This document shows positions 9,607 to 21,220 of a DNA stretch of 46,533 bases, one piece after another. The notes under the pieces are model-generated. The model did not search any database. It was given only the letters and a program-made list of their open reading frames with translations, and was not told the DNA's origin. A program made the translations under genes and the position numbers. Each line of letters begins with the position of its first letter. The first letter of the stretch is position 1. The stretch comes from Chara braunii (lineage: Eukaryota > Streptophyta > Charophyceae > Charales > Characeae): contig BFEA01001128.1 in NCBI GenBank assembly GCA_003427395.1, positions 18,511 to 65,043 on the forward strand, in the 5' to 3' direction.

Positions 9607-9721
9607 CCAGGCTGCAATAAGACGACAAGCAGGCGGCAAGCCTCCCTGGTGCCCCCCGGGTGAGGCTTGTCAAATGCTCTCAGGCTCTTCTCAATTTATC
9701 ATGTTGCTCTCGAGTAGCACA

Positions 9722-9862
9722 CCACCTGCTCAGTTAATCCCCTGGAAATCAGGGCAATCAATTCTGGCAGGATGCTTACGTTCCACGGTTCCACAAATAT
9801 AGTGCACCTGTTCAGTCAATCCCCTGGCAATCAGGTTACCGTAATCAATGCTGGCAGGATGT
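9722..9862. repeat. tandem duplication of ~55-83 bp
   Basis: 'ctcagttaatcccctgg' through 'ctggcaggatg' (about 9729-9774) recurs as 'ttcagtcaatcccctgg' through 'ctggcaggatg' (about 9811-9860). Confidence 0.7.
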
Positions 9863-9904
9863 CATTTTACACAGGTTCTGATGGAGACTCAGGTTTTTTT
9901 ATGT

Positions 9905-9984
9905 GACAAAAAGGGACGGTGGACCCCATTTCCAGCAGGTGCGGCTCCCCACCAATAGACTGGAGCGGAAAAAAAAAAAAAAAA
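9905..9984 (+). mobile_element. SINE family A, copy 4, truncated but A-tailed
   Basis: This copy has the first ~65 bp of the unit ('tccagcaggtgcggctcccc', 'accaatagactggagcgg') and goes straight into a 16-base A run at 9969-9984, so the 3' half is missing although a tail is present. It is followed within ~10 bases by copy 5 in the same orientation. Confidence 0.7.
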
Positions 9985-9994
9985 GATCTATCAA

Positions 9995-10123
9995 TGGGAC
10001 GCTGGACCTGGTTTCCAGCAGGTGCTGCTCCCCACCCATAGATGGAGCAGCCCGACAGACAAGCCATCAATTCTGGCGGTTCTCGTACCTCCGCTGGGAT
10101 AGAGCTAGGGCACAAGGGCTTTC

Positions 10124-10151
<28 letters not shown>
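9995..10151 (+). mobile_element. SINE family A, copy 5, best full-length copy
   Basis: This copy starts at 'gacgctggacctggtttcc', continues through 'cccacccatagatggagcag', 'ttctggcggttctcgtacc' and 'agctagggcacaagggc', and ends with an A run at 10124-10151. It is the cleanest reference for the family, about 130 bp plus tail. From 10152 to 10512 I see no feature. Confidence 0.8.
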
Positions 10152-10154
<3 letters not shown>

Positions 10155-10512
10155 TGCAGCATGCAGGTCTGATGACTCTGATCCAACACCACATCAAAAA
10201 TTATTTCAGGATAACCTCTGTTTTTTCTTTTTTCTTTTTTGCTTTTTCTTGAAAAACTCATAATGCGCAGGGCCACTATTCTCAGGCTGGAGATGTATTT
10301 CAGTCTAAGCTCTCGTTTTATATCAGGCCTAAGTGAAGCTATGATGATTTTCTTTGTTTTGGAAGGCTTCATGTATGAAAAGATGAGCAATGTGAATCAC
10401 AATAAACCAGATTAGAGGTGGTGAAAGCCCAATGACTTAACTGTAGAACTTTACACATATTATCTGCTCCAGCTGTGTATATTACACATATCTGCTCCAG
10501 TTATACACGTTC

Positions 10513-11767
10513 AAGCCTAACGCCCTGTGCTGTCTTCCGGTCGGAGTGATTAAAATGCGGGAAAAAAGGCCCTGAAAGAATCAGCAAGATGGGGTGTGCC
10601 GAATTTTTTTGGAAAATTGAGTGTAGAGACACATACAAAACTGAAATCTCCCGTGTGGTCCCAGTTTTAGTGAGAAATGACCATCCCCGTGCAGGAAAGG
10701 AACAGGCGTGCACAATTTTCAAACGTCTTCATAATCCAAAAAGTATCTTTGGACCTCCATACAGGCTACTCTACGTCTTTTTGAACGGAAAGGCAGGGTT
10801 ACGCAAGAAGGGTCCTTTTCGAATTAAGTCCCGTCGCCACTTGCTGCAAAGCTCAGAGTCCGACGTGGAAGGCCGCATCCTGGTCGCTCTATCTTTGAAC
10901 TCGTCTTCACCACGTGTCTGCACTGTTTGGTATTGGAAACCCCTTTCCCGATAGCAGTCGGTGCGGCAACAATCGCTGCAAAGGGTATTGGGCCGATGGG
11001 TTGCCACTGCCGTCCACAGGATGACAATCAACTCGTTAAAAGGCAATAAATTATAAGGAATAAGGCGGGTAATGAGTATCGACGATCACAAACCCAGCAC
11101 CCACGAACCCTGAACACCTCGTCTCAGGAGGGAAATAATAACGTCCTCCGATCTTTGCGACGGCTTCTCGTACGTCCCACTCACATACACGTGGCCTTTC
11201 CTCGCAGTACGGGAATGGGCGCTGTGGGAGTACGAGAAGTCGACCCCTAGTCCAAATCGCATAAGCTAGCTAGATTCGATCAGATAAAAAATGCAACTGT
11301 CTACCACTCATTAGAGGGAGAGAGGAAACAAGTAAAAGTTTGAGTAAATCATGAATGGAAAGAAAACAACATCAAAGTCTTACTCTATCCAAGTCATCAA
11401 AACAGCAGTTCAGCCGATGCATACAAGGAGGTGCTTCTCTCCTGACTTGTTTTTGTGCTCCAATGAGTTCGCCCGACGAAACTAGAGCATAAAAAACGAG
11501 TAGAGGCAAAAGATCACGCATACATCAATCATCATCAGGAACACGCATCATTCATTATGCACAGAGGAGTGGGGAAAGAAAGACAAGGCCACTCGAGCTC
11601 GCCAGCCTCCTAAGTTCAACGACGCCCGCCCCGTGAGATCCGATTGAACATAAGGAGACGGGCGGGGTGAGGTCCCAGAAGTTGTTAGGGGCAAGGAAGA
11701 CATCAGGTCATTCAATCATCAATCATGGAGGGAAACAAAAAGAAAGAAAGAAAGAAAGAAAGAATTT

Positions 11768-11847
<80 letters not shown>

Positions 11848-12155
11848 GAAGACGTAGCTCGACCGAAGAAGGGGAATAAAGAGCAAGACAGAGTTACAAG
11901 CGCACAAGCACATCTGAAGAAAACTGGCACTTCGCCATGAACTTAGCTTCCCAGATAAGAGAAGAACGAAGAACAAGGCATGCAAGCCTTCTGCTCTTAT
12001 ATCATGGCCCCAGACCGTGCAACCACTCGTACACACACACCTTCCTTACTGAGGCACTGGCAATCCCGGCAGCCACGCACCAACCTCCATACCACAGTGA
12101 TCGTCACCCCGCCAACTTAGTTTCTACACCGACTTGCCCAGATCCCGAAGTCCGT
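10513..12155 (-). mobile_element. diverged, partial copy of the long LTR
   Basis: On the plus strand this matches the right LTR arm (32157 onward) in the same direction: 'acgccctgtg', 'agcaagatggggtgtgcc', 'attgagtgtagagacac', the 'gagtccgacgtgga' block, then the GA microsatellite, and near 12090-12150 'gatcgtcaccc', 'gcccagatccc' and 'agtccgtcg'. It is far more diverged than the two arms are from each other. It lacks the U3-like part beyond ~12155, and the sequence outside its U5 end (gaacgtgtata) is not a primer-binding site. This suggests an old solo or truncated LTR. Confidence 0.65.
11772..11843. repeat. (GA)n microsatellite inside the diverged LTR copy
   Basis: About 36 GA units sit at the position equivalent to the GA/CT runs inside the two LTR arms (21674-21754 and 33490-33552). 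Confidence 0.95.
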
Positions 12156-12271
12156 CGCGGCCACCCCACCAATAGCAGTCCCCTGTGTCTCCGCAGGTGA
12201 TGGGAGGCGTGACGAGGGCTTTCATTATCACCTGACTTCAACCTGACTTCAGTGCTTTGCTCTTTTTGCAA

Positions 12272-12451
12272 TCTTTTTTTTTTTTGTGGAAAAACGTCCC
12301 TGAGCCTTACCCTGGTGCCGATAAGAGCAGTCCCCTTAGGCCGTGTGCGCTGATAAGAGGTGTCCACACGCTGCCGGGGTTTTAACCCACACCCTCAGAC
12401 CACGATGCACATTTACAACCAGTGCTCTACCCACTGAGCTATTGGACATGG
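12272..12451 (-). mobile_element. tRNA-derived SINE, minus strand
   Basis: Read on the minus strand: A box tagctcagtggg (12430-12441), B-box-like gggttaaaacc (12378-12388), a body with two 'gctgataagag'-type motifs, and an A tail (T run near 12272-12284 on plus). The head matches the copy at 36405-36480 through 'ggttgt.aatg.gca' and 'tgtggtctgagg'. Confidence 0.65.
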
Positions 12452-12757
12452 GACTTGAAGAGAACACTACCAGATAAGCTAAATTGAGCGTCCCTGGGAA
12501 TGCCAGTGGTGATTGCTCTTATCAGCACCCCTACCATCCACTCGGGCTGTTTTCACCAAAAGAACAAAAAAAAAGGAGTGGTGGTGCAAGCACACACTCG
12601 TAGCACTCTGGGTATGACTCAATTCTGCCCTAATAAAATGAGATCTGAAATTGTGAAGAAAATTATGAGGCAGCACTTACGACTGACGGAATATGATCTC
12701 ACTCACTGACAGAGCCAATACTCACAAATTCGTCACAACAGAACTTCTTCAGCTGGT

Positions 12758-12825
12758 TCTGGACGTAATTGCATTTGGATTCATCCAGGACGTTTCTGGA
12801 TGTAATTGCAGTTGGATTCATCCAG
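12758..12825. repeat. 37-bp tandem duplication
   Basis: 'tctggacgtaattgcatttg' is repeated 37 bases later as 'tctggatgtaattgcagttg', both followed by 'gattcatccag'. The stretches 12452-12757 and 12826-12996 show nothing else. Confidence 0.8.
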
Positions 12826-12996
12826 TAGGGAGGGTAAGTGACATCAGATACATCCAGTGGTGCTTCACCGGGACCTACTTGAGGAGTTCCCTTGAAGAGT
12901 CGGGGGCTCCACTGCCGGTTTTGCCCAAGTTCCTTTTCAGAGATTTTGCCTAGCTTGCTCCGCAGCAATAGATTGAACCCATCATCCAGACTGCTA

Positions 12997-13107
12997 CCGT
13001 CTTCACCCGAATACAACGCGCTGCCAGGGTCATTATATCTGTATCTGGTGCAGCATTGAATCTCCATGCATCAATAATCAACGTACATTGTATTCAGGTG
13101 AAGACGG
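12997..13107. mobile_element. short TIR element, family T, copy B, flanked by TA
   Basis: The 111-bp element begins ccgtcttcacccgaatac and ends with the inverse of ccgtcttcacctgaatac, giving ~22-bp terminal inverted repeats with two mismatches. TA lies immediately outside both ends (12995-12996 and 13108-13109), as expected for Tc1/mariner-type insertion. No coding capacity. From 13108 to 13790 I see only a short duplication around 'gtgctgacacccatggg' (13486-13535). Confidence 0.6.
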
Positions 13108-13794
13108 TAGTGGCGAGTGCTCTTATCCCCACCACTAGCATGCCTGGCGGATGTTTAGAATAAAATAATTAAAAATCGAAAGGAGGAGTTTCGCTCAGCT
13201 TCACTGCAATTCAGTTCGCCTGCGTTGCCCACAATCCGAATCAGAGGTCCTCAACTTGAAGAGGCCGCAGCACCGTATTCTTTTCAAAAAACTCTTGTGC
13301 ACCTCTATTCAAGCAGCGACTGCACTGAGGCCATCCTGTCACGGGGCCATCCTATCCGGTACTGCCCCTGATATGACGGCATAATTGGGTTTGACAAAAC
13401 TCCCAATGAGTAACGAAGTCCGTGGGTGGTGGAGCCTCATGGATTATTAGGAATGCAGCGCTGTACTCCGAAGTGGTATGGGTTTCGTGCTGACACCCAT
13501 GGGTGGGTTTCCGATTTCGTGCTGACACCCACGGGCCGATGTGTGGTGTACTGGTGCTTTAAGACCCAGTTCCGGCTGCCCTCGAAAACAACAAATCCGC
13601 ACCCGCATTCACGATTTCCCTTGCTTTGGAGCAACATTCACTGAAATCGTCACGGTGACTGAAACGCATTATCAAACTGACCACGGTGACTGGGCCCTAG
13701 TTTTCCCAATTCAGGGGGTAAAGGTGGAGGGAGTTGTAGTGAGACTCCTCAGAGAATGCCCATGGAGCAGCACTAGGTCTTGAAGTTCTAGATT

Positions 13795-14187
13795 CTACAA
13801 ATTTCCTACGATCTTCACACGAATAGAACACGTGGGGGGTCATTATAGCTCCGCTTGGGGCAACTTTCAGTCAAAGTACGGAGGAGAACAAGCCATGATC
13901 TAAGATTCTACAAGTTCCCTAGGATCTTCACACGAGTAGAACACGAGGGTGTCATTATGGCTGGGCATGGGCCAACTTTCAGTCTAAATAGGGAGAAGCA
14001 CAACTCATACATTCTACAAAATTTAATTTTTCCACGATCTTCACACAAACAGAACATGCGGGGGTAAAAAAAAAAACAAAAAAGGACATGCGGGGGTCAT
14101 TATAGCTGAGCTTGGGGAAGTTGGGGCGACAACTTTCAGCCTAGATACATCAATAATGAGCAGGTGTTGTACTCGGGTGAAGGGTAT
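13795..14187. repeat. tandem array of ~114-bp units related to family T
   Basis: Three units start with 'gattctacaa...ttcc', then 'gatcttcacacgaatagaac' or variants at about 13809, 13922 and 14036 (spacing 113 and 114), then 'gtcattatagct' and 'caactttcagtc'. The last unit ends in 'gttgtactcgggtgaag', the inverted terminus seen in copy A. Confidence 0.75.
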
Positions 14188-15660
14188 GATCTTAGTCAAT
14201 CATTTGCAAACGAGTCCATTCGCCATCATTGCATCCATGACCCTTCGTTCCTTGCTCGGGCAAGGTCCCACTTGCCATGATTTGGCAAATATTGGCCATT
14301 GATGCTCCTCATAAGTTCGTAAGACGGCAATGGATTCTCTTTTTTTTTAATGAGGGAAAAAAAAAAGATGGCAATAGACGGGAGGACGTGTGCGAATTTA
14401 CCTGCAGTGGTGGTTGGATTGGCGGGGTGACTATCGCCAAAGGTTTCACAGGGTGGGGGACAATGGACTGTGGGTAGCTGCGCGACTCATGGATATTTCG
14501 GTGGGTTTCTGGCAGTATGCCACGTGTGCAAGAGCGGCCGGGGGTAACGTAGTTCCACTTTTATTGATAACTTTTTTTTTTTGCTCTCTTTTTCTCTCTT
14601 GTTCATGGAAGTGGGAAGTTCTGGGCGTGACGCCGGTGACGGTTTGCTTTCACAAAAAAAAAAAAAAAAAAAAAAAAAAAAGGAAAAGAAAAGAAAAAAA
14701 GGCTTGTATTACTTTGTAATTTAGTATGGTCAGTATGACCTTGCCCACGTTCTTCTCTTCTTTTGCTCGTACAAGCGAGCCAGCACTTTTCATTTCATTT
14801 CATTTCATTTTTTAGACCTCCACCACCCTTACCTCCGAGCCTATTTTTCCTGAGGAGAATCATGGTGCTCGCCGAAAAGAGACAATGAACCGGCGGGGGC
14901 GCAATTTTTTTTCCTTTTTTCGCTGGCTGCACAGCCATTACGTTCCACCAGCCCCGAACCCCTAAACATGAGGTGTGCTTGCAGCTCAGGCAAAAGAACT
15001 TGCCTGGGAGAGGTAGTGGTGGCTTAAGAGAGGGGAAAGGGGGGGGAGCTGTCATCAGATATAAGAGCCATAAGAGCCATTATTTGCCACCCTGCACATA
15101 AAGGTAGTGCCTGGCCTCCACTGGTGATATGTTCATGATAAGAAGGCAAAAAAGATGCAAATGATAACAACCATGCTCATGATTTCAAGCGGAGTCTCAC
15201 TCTATCTCCTTCTCTTCTCCTTCTTTCTTTTTTTTTTGTTTTTTTTTTTGGCCTCACTCAATCACCAAAGGGCAAAAAAATTGCAGGGTTGACGAAGTCA
15301 GGACAGCTGCCCGGTTTTGGCCATTTCTGTGCCTGGACGAATCCCAACGCCTGTACCTATACTGGGTATTGGTACCAGATTTTCCTTTTGCGGGTTGTTT
15401 GTGGAGAAATTCCCAGCCTCCCCTCTTTTTGGTGTGGTAATAAAATGAGCTGAGTCTCACCATTACTTGGCCCATAGATCAGCCACAGGCCTTCCCTGTT
15501 AATGCGCCAACACCTTAGGGGGTCGGCCAAGGGAAGGCCCGCTCGGTGCTTGAAGGCCGGGTGCCAGTTTTCTCGGCATGACACAACAAAGATAACCAAA
15601 AACTTGAAAAAAAAAAGAAAAGAAAAGCAAATAAAAAACAGAAAACACGCACGAGCGAGC
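14188..15660. other. no gene recognised
   Basis: This stretch contains two A-rich or T-rich retroposon-like tails (A run 14653-14680; T-rich 15221-15250) and a (catttt)n-type patch near 14790. None of the short frames here has a recognisable motif. Confidence 0.5.
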
Positions 15661-15667
15661 GAGCGAG

Positions 15668-15670
<3 letters not shown>

Positions 15671-15762
<92 letters not shown>

Positions 15763-15902
15763 GAAGGAGCCACGGCCATGATGGGAGGAGAGCCATGCGG
15801 GGGAGAACCGTGTGGGGGAAAACCGTGCGGCGGGGAAAGCTGCGACGGGGGAGAATGAGTTGCGTGAAGGGGAGGGTTGCGCAAGCCTATCCGAGTTGCG
15901 TN

Positions 15903-15955
<53 letters not shown>
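15671..15955. repeat. two (GA)n runs around a ~15-bp minisatellite
   Basis: GA runs at 15671-15758 and 15903-15955 (N at 15902) flank a short array at about 15787-15850 with units resembling 'accgtgtgggggaaa' and 'accgtgcggcggggaa'. The second GA run truncates the gypsy RT frame at its 3' side. Confidence 0.9.
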
Positions 15956-15957
<2 letters not shown>

Positions 15958-16905
15958 CAACGGTGCTTGAAGGGTCTAGGCCTGCAGTGGACAACCGATG
16001 TCCATGGTGGATAACGGTGTCCCTCCCAAACTCAGATTTCTCTAAGTTGAGATGGAGCTGCACATCCTTGAGGATCTTCAACACTTCCTCAAGATGTCTC
16101 ATGTGCTCCTCCGAATTTATGAAGATTAATATGTCATAGATATAAAAAACAACAAATTGATTGTTCTGACTGCGAAACACCTTGTCCATAAAACTTTAGA
16201 AGGTGGCCGGTGCATTCATGAGACCGAAGGGCATGATGGTAAATTCGTACAGCCCATTGCGAGTTTTGAACGCAGTCTTGTGCTGGTCTGCAGGGTTGAC
16301 TTCAATCTGGTGGTAACCAGGCATGAGGTCGATCTTGTTGAAGACCTTGCATCCACCTGCAACATCAAGCGAATCATGAATGAATTAAAAAAATCGGTGC
16401 ACCGAATTCGGATTCGCTCGACTGGATTCATCCTTTTTCAAGCATGTCATCGATCTGTCTTCGCAACTCCTCAAATTCGCCTGAGCCCATTCGATGACAC
16501 TGACTCACAACCTTTTGGAGGACTGTTGCCTTCTATCACCTCGATCTTGTGTTGGACCGGACGCACGAGAACTCTGCGTGGTTCAACCAAAACTTCACTA
16601 TCGGATTGCATAGGTGCAGCCAAAACAACAGGATTTAAAACAGAACCGTTTGGACTAAAAGTAGATTCGGCAGAGGTAGAAGTAGTTACATTGGAGGTAG
16701 AAACAACATGCAAAGTAGAACCATTATGTTCAACAAAAATAGAAGGAACACGAGCAGGCCTAACAAAAGCCATATATATTTGTTCATCATCTTTATGTCT
16801 GCGTTTTTTTTTGCAAATTTTCATTGCGTTGAGAAAAGTCACGTGAGACTCACGAGGCTCGTCCATGAGGACTGGACGCTCTATCCCCGTGACATCTTTG
16901 ACCAT
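15956..16905 (-). pseudogene. pol: reverse transcriptase of gypsy element II, damaged
   Basis: The pre-RT part (16471-16905) leads to a 'LRRQIDDMLEKG' segment near 16440. A deletion and shift follow, then KIDLMPGYHQIEVNP, TAFKTRNGLYEFTIMPFGL and a TAA at 16196-16198 where the family nearly always has Gln. The active-site box reads YIYD in place of YIDD, which removes one catalytic Asp. Everything after LNLEKSEF is lost at the GA run. The copy cannot encode an active enzyme. Confidence 0.8.
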
Positions 16906-16920
16906 GAATTGTGAGTCTTT

Positions 16921-17280
16921 CTACGTGGTTCTTCTTGAGCATTGGGGTTGCAACCAGCGCATGCCAATAACCACGTTTAAGGGACACTTACCAATGACAT
17001 GGAAGTTCACCCCATGTCTGATTGTCTGGTCTGCATCAAAGGTAGTACGCACACCTTTAACTTCATGCGTGAATATGACAACCTCTTGGTTGCCCACTTG
17101 GATCCGACAAGGATTCTGCAAAGTCACTTGCTTCATTCCCAAGTGTGCCTTACGAATGTTGTATGGTGAGAAGTAGTTGGAGGTTGGGCCACAATCAGCC
17201 AATGCACGGATGTATCGGCCATTAATGGGGAGATTGAAGAAGATCGACTTCATTTTTTCCTGTTCACGCTCTTGCTTCAT
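16921..17280 (-). pseudogene. retropepsin-like protease of gypsy element II
   Basis: The 119-residue frame includes the flap and active-site region NGRYIRALADCGPTSNYF, where a functional enzyme has D-(S/T)-G. Here the triad reads D-C-G, so activity is doubtful. The rest (VGNQEVVIFTHEVKGVRTT, then a hydrophobic NVVIGMRWL strand) follows the retropepsin layout 'dvilGmdwL'. It lies between the zinc knuckle and the RT, as expected for Ty3/gypsy. Confidence 0.7.
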
Positions 17281-17486
17281 CTAAGCGCAGCGCAGAAAGA
17301 GAGCATGAAAGTCAATTTTTTCCAACTCAACCCAAGGCTCCTTGTAGAGGATATGCAATTTATCGGTCTTGGAATGGGCATCAGATGAGGTCTCAAAAGA
17401 GAGTTGTTGAGTGAGATTAGAGTCCGTAAACGGATCTTCACGTACTTGTTCAACCTCGCCTGCAGCAGAATGTGTTGATAATATCT

Positions 17487-19100
17487 CTACCCCCTTTGTT
17501 GGTTTCCTTGCTGTAATATGAAACACTGTTGGACTGAATGTCCCGGTTTTGTACAATCTAGACAAACCTCTTTGAAATTTTTGATTTTGTGTTTCCACTC
17601 ACTTTCGTTGATCCGGAGATCTACCCATGGTTTCATGGAAGTATCCTCCGGTTTGGGTGAAATTTTTGCTCCTTTCGGGACGTGAATAGTGTCAGTATTG
17701 TTCTTCAGTGAGTTCCTCGGCCCCTTACTCTTGAAGGTAGTTTTTTTAAAGATATTCATTGATTCATCATCATCTGCAGTTTCAAACCCGTAAGCCGAAG
17801 AATACGTCAGGTCAACATCTTACTCTTAATCGTCGCCAATAGTAGAATCATCTACATTAGTTCGATCATCGGACTCCAGCATGTCGTGTGATGCAAAATT
17901 GTGGTTGCCTCCATGTCGTCTGCAGCCAAAGGTTTTTTTGATGCTACCTGTTGTGTGTAAGAGGTCTTATGCCTCTAACCTGATTATGTCCTTCATGAGG
18001 GAAAGTCATTTTGTGTATTCGTCGAGTCTTGGCCCACGACAATAATTTTGTAATGTTCGAGGGTACCGTGCCTTTAACAACATCTAGACATAATTGTGTT
18101 ATCATCTCCGAGACGGGTGTGGTGAGATGTGCCATCAGGTCTTTCATACTCTTGGTCCACTTGTTACGCTTGACATAATCAACTCTGTATCTAACCCATG
18201 CAGGAGCATGTGGATCCTGATACCATTTAAATTCATTTAATAAAGAGTTCCTCGAGCGCAATGATTTTTTTGGCCTTCAACCACTTGTTCATGTCTAGTC
18301 TGGTGTATCTGCCCTGTATGACTTCGAACTCAACCCAACTTCGAACCTTGGGCACTACATTGGTTCCCACGACAACCGATTGAATAACCGGGGGAGTTCC
18401 AAAAATGTCGACGTATGTTGGCATAACCATGAGCCAGGACATGACATTGTCCTTTCCGTTGTATCTGCGCGGTAACACAGCAGGACCAGGCTCCACAAAT
18501 ATTAAAATTGGGGTTGCACCAGCTGCACACCTTTCTGCACCGCTACTTTGTCCAGCATCAGCGGAAGGTGCAACTGTTACATGTTTCATATTCATGAAGT
18601 TTAAGGATGAAGAAGAGAAGAGAGGGGCATAGGTGATAGACAAGGCAACAGGATTCGATGCATTTGGCAGAAGTGGGTTCCGGGGTTAAGATAAGCCTGG
18701 TGTAGTTATGAAATTTTCTGCAGTTGATCACTGTGAGCCTTCTCCTTCCGGGCTATGGTTTCCCTCCAATCTTTTACCTGATCAAACAGTTGGGAAACCA
18801 AGCCAGCGAGAGGGTCCATCGCGCGACAATCGATTAGTACTAGTCCTCGCATGTAGGTGACCGATTGTGCCTCTATCTCATCATCTGGTAAGGAGAGAAC
18901 AATTTTGAACACATCCTTATGACCTTATACAATGGCCTTCCTTCTGACGTCTCTTCCTCCAACTTCGCCTAATTTTTCAGTGCACTCTCATAGAGGGTTT
19001 TAAATAGCAGTTTATCCACTGCGTCTACGACATCTATTTGTGTCTTCAGACTCACTGAACCTTTTACCGTTGCTACTGCCATGTTAGTCTTATTGAGGAT
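17487..19100 (-). pseudogene. gag: gag of gypsy element II, broken into pieces
   Basis: Successive minus-strand pieces are: MAVATVKGSVSLKTQIDVVD near 19080; 18706-18912 with a coiled-coil-like VKDWRETIARKEKAHSDQLQ; 18233-18643 with PRRYNGKDNVMSWLMVMPTY (the usual gag 'fdG...v..Wl..m' start); 17944-18261 with WVRYRVDYVKRNKW; and 17487-17759 ending in the zinc knuckle CLDCTKPGHSVQQC, a perfect Cx2Cx4Hx4C. Gag would form the particle and bind RNA. The pieces lie in different frames, so the gene is dead. Residue-level homology to known gag families was not tested. Confidence 0.65.
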
Positions 19101-19366
19101 TTCAACATGCAAGTAAGAAAAGGTGTGGGCAAGTTTCTCAAGGTAAGCACTCTCTGCCCTTTTCTTCGGACGAACACTCCGTTTACCTTTTCTGACACCC
19201 TTAACAAAAACGCTCAGTACTCTCTCTTTCTCCTTGCTCTCTCTTTTCTTTATGATCGTGTAAGTACAGTCATTTGTCAACCCAATGAAATAAAAAAAAA
19301 CAGTTAGAAGAGAAGGTAGAAATCCTAGCCGGAGTGACAATTCATGTAGACTGGAGAACAGATAAA

Positions 19367-19400
19367 TAATAATAATAATAATAATAACAACAACAACAAC

Positions 19401-19443
<43 letters not shown>

Positions 19444-19453
19444 TTAATATTAA
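19367..19453. repeat. AAT/AAC trinucleotide microsatellite
   Basis: Mostly AAT units with an internal AAC block and some inverted ATT. From 19454 to 20377 I see no gene, only a 14-bp perfect palindrome atctcagctgagat near 19665. Confidence 0.95.
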
Positions 19454-21213
19454 TAATATTAATAATAATAATAGTAATGAGAGAGACCTGATTCAACGAC
19501 ATAGTCTGATTCGACTACATATGAGATCCCCTTAAGCCTGGCTGGACTCAGTCTCATGAAACTACAACAAATCAGATTCAAAGTATACTACACAATGCAA
19601 GAGAGAATTGAGTGGTGTCTAAGGTGAGAGTTAAGCGGCGGACCGTGTGATAAAGTTTGTGAAACATCTCAGCTGAGATCCCCTCCGCAGCAAGTGTCCT
19701 GGTCCGAAAGCATTAACTTCGATTCCCAACAAGGTAGGGCAAGGTGACTGACATCAACAAATTTGGGCCTAAGGGACCCTTCTTGTTTGAGCGCTGTCCC
19801 ATTGGGTCCAAAAAGGCCCCAGTTGAGTCAAGACAAGGTCCCAACTAAGAAGAGTTCCACAAAGATCTACTTTTTGTCCCTACCATAATAAAAAACGAAT
19901 TTCAACTTCAGAAATACCTACAGACTACAACCGTTCAGAATGAAATAACTAAAGTACTAAAGAAAGATATTATGACATTGCGCATAAGATACTCCATCCA
20001 TTCACTCATCAGGTGAGAAAGCAGTTCACACACTTCAACACAACATCAAGACCATAGAGGATGGGAGAAAAACCCAGAATACCCCGACAAGCAGTCAATT
20101 CCATGCACACACACATGGGCACCCTTGTGGCATGGCACTTACCTGAGTGGCCAGACTCTTGGGATGAAATGAAACTCACCCCCCTTCTCACATAGTCCTC
20201 CTAACCCAATTAGCATCCTCTACACTATTGTTCTATCATCTCAGAGGGTCAACATCAACCCCAAAGTACAACGTCGGATCCCCCGTCGATGTTGAAGATC
20301 GAAGTAGCAACTTGCAGTCTGTTGGTGCAGATATGGCTGCCACCCTCAAGCTCGCCTAACTTGAGGGAAACCCTAAGCCCCATAAAAACCCCGTTTCGTT
20401 TTCTTGATTTTCGGTATCGCGTTCTTGGCTCCCATCTTTCGGAAAGCTTTTTTGACTCCTGGGTTCTGCTTTTTCTTTCTGCAATTCGGGAAATACATAG
20501 AAAATTACGTGCGCCTTAGCGAGCGCACTGGGAATTGGGCTCGGCAGTTGGGAATTCCGGGATAAGCAGAACTTCGATGTGTTCTTTCCGTATCTGTCAA
20601 TGTTCTTGGTCGCGTCGGGGAAACTCTTAGAATTTTGTACGAATATGAATAGGCGTAGATTTTTCTTTTTCTGCGCCGCCTTTTCGCGCGCGGATATGAT
20701 GATTTCAATTTTGAATTAGGCTGTAATTGTTTCGGTGCCTTTTTCTCTCTTTTTGTTGACGGCGCCGCGCGTGCAAAGCTTTCTCCTCTATGCCCCCCGC
20801 ATCTCTCCCTCCCGCGCTCCTTTCCCCTTCTCCCTCCTCTTTCTCTCGCCTCGTAACTGTTTTCTTTCTCTCTCTCCCTCTCCCGCCTTGCTCTTTGCGC
20901 GCCCCTTTTCCTTTCTTGATCATCTGAATCTTGGACCCGTCTTGCGCCACTTCTCGCGCCTTTTTCTCCCCTCCCCCTCTGAGTCTGGCGCCCGACGCCC
21001 GGTCGATCCATCGATAACTCCCGCTCGCTAATCAGGTGCGTGGATCAATAAGACCTTCCTATTGCGTGGCGAATCTGATTGGTTGAACCTTGAGTTCGAG
21101 GGATCAACATGGCATTCGCAGAGCATTCTTCTCAAAGTCTTCTCCTCCTGCTTCTCCTCTTACACCTCAGCTTTCCCGTCGCTTTCTCCCCCTTCTATCT
21201 CCCCTATCGCAAC

Positions 21214-21220
21214 TATAAAA
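21214..21220 (+). promoter_or_regulatory. TATA box of left LTR arm
   Basis: 'aactataaaacccgc' is conserved in both LTR arms and is the best candidate core promoter of the element. The transcription start would lie ~30 bp on, near 21250. Confidence 0.55.

Larger units (their letters stand above)
15956..19100 (-). mobile_element. degenerate Ty3/gypsy element II, minus strand
   Basis: Minus-strand pieces occur in the order gag, CCHC knuckle, aspartic protease, pre-RT and RT. The RT is cut off at 15956 by the GA microsatellite, so RNase H, integrase and 3' LTR are missing. No LTR or primer-binding site is evident to the right (19.1-20.2 kb). The element is riddled with stops, a shift and a deletion inside RT. 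It is a different lineage from the element at 24-35 kb: neither gag nor protease matches closely. Confidence 0.8.

Noticed and set aside
15502-15960. several frames of Arg-Glu or Ser-Leu dipeptides
   Set aside because: Direct products of GA/CT microsatellites.
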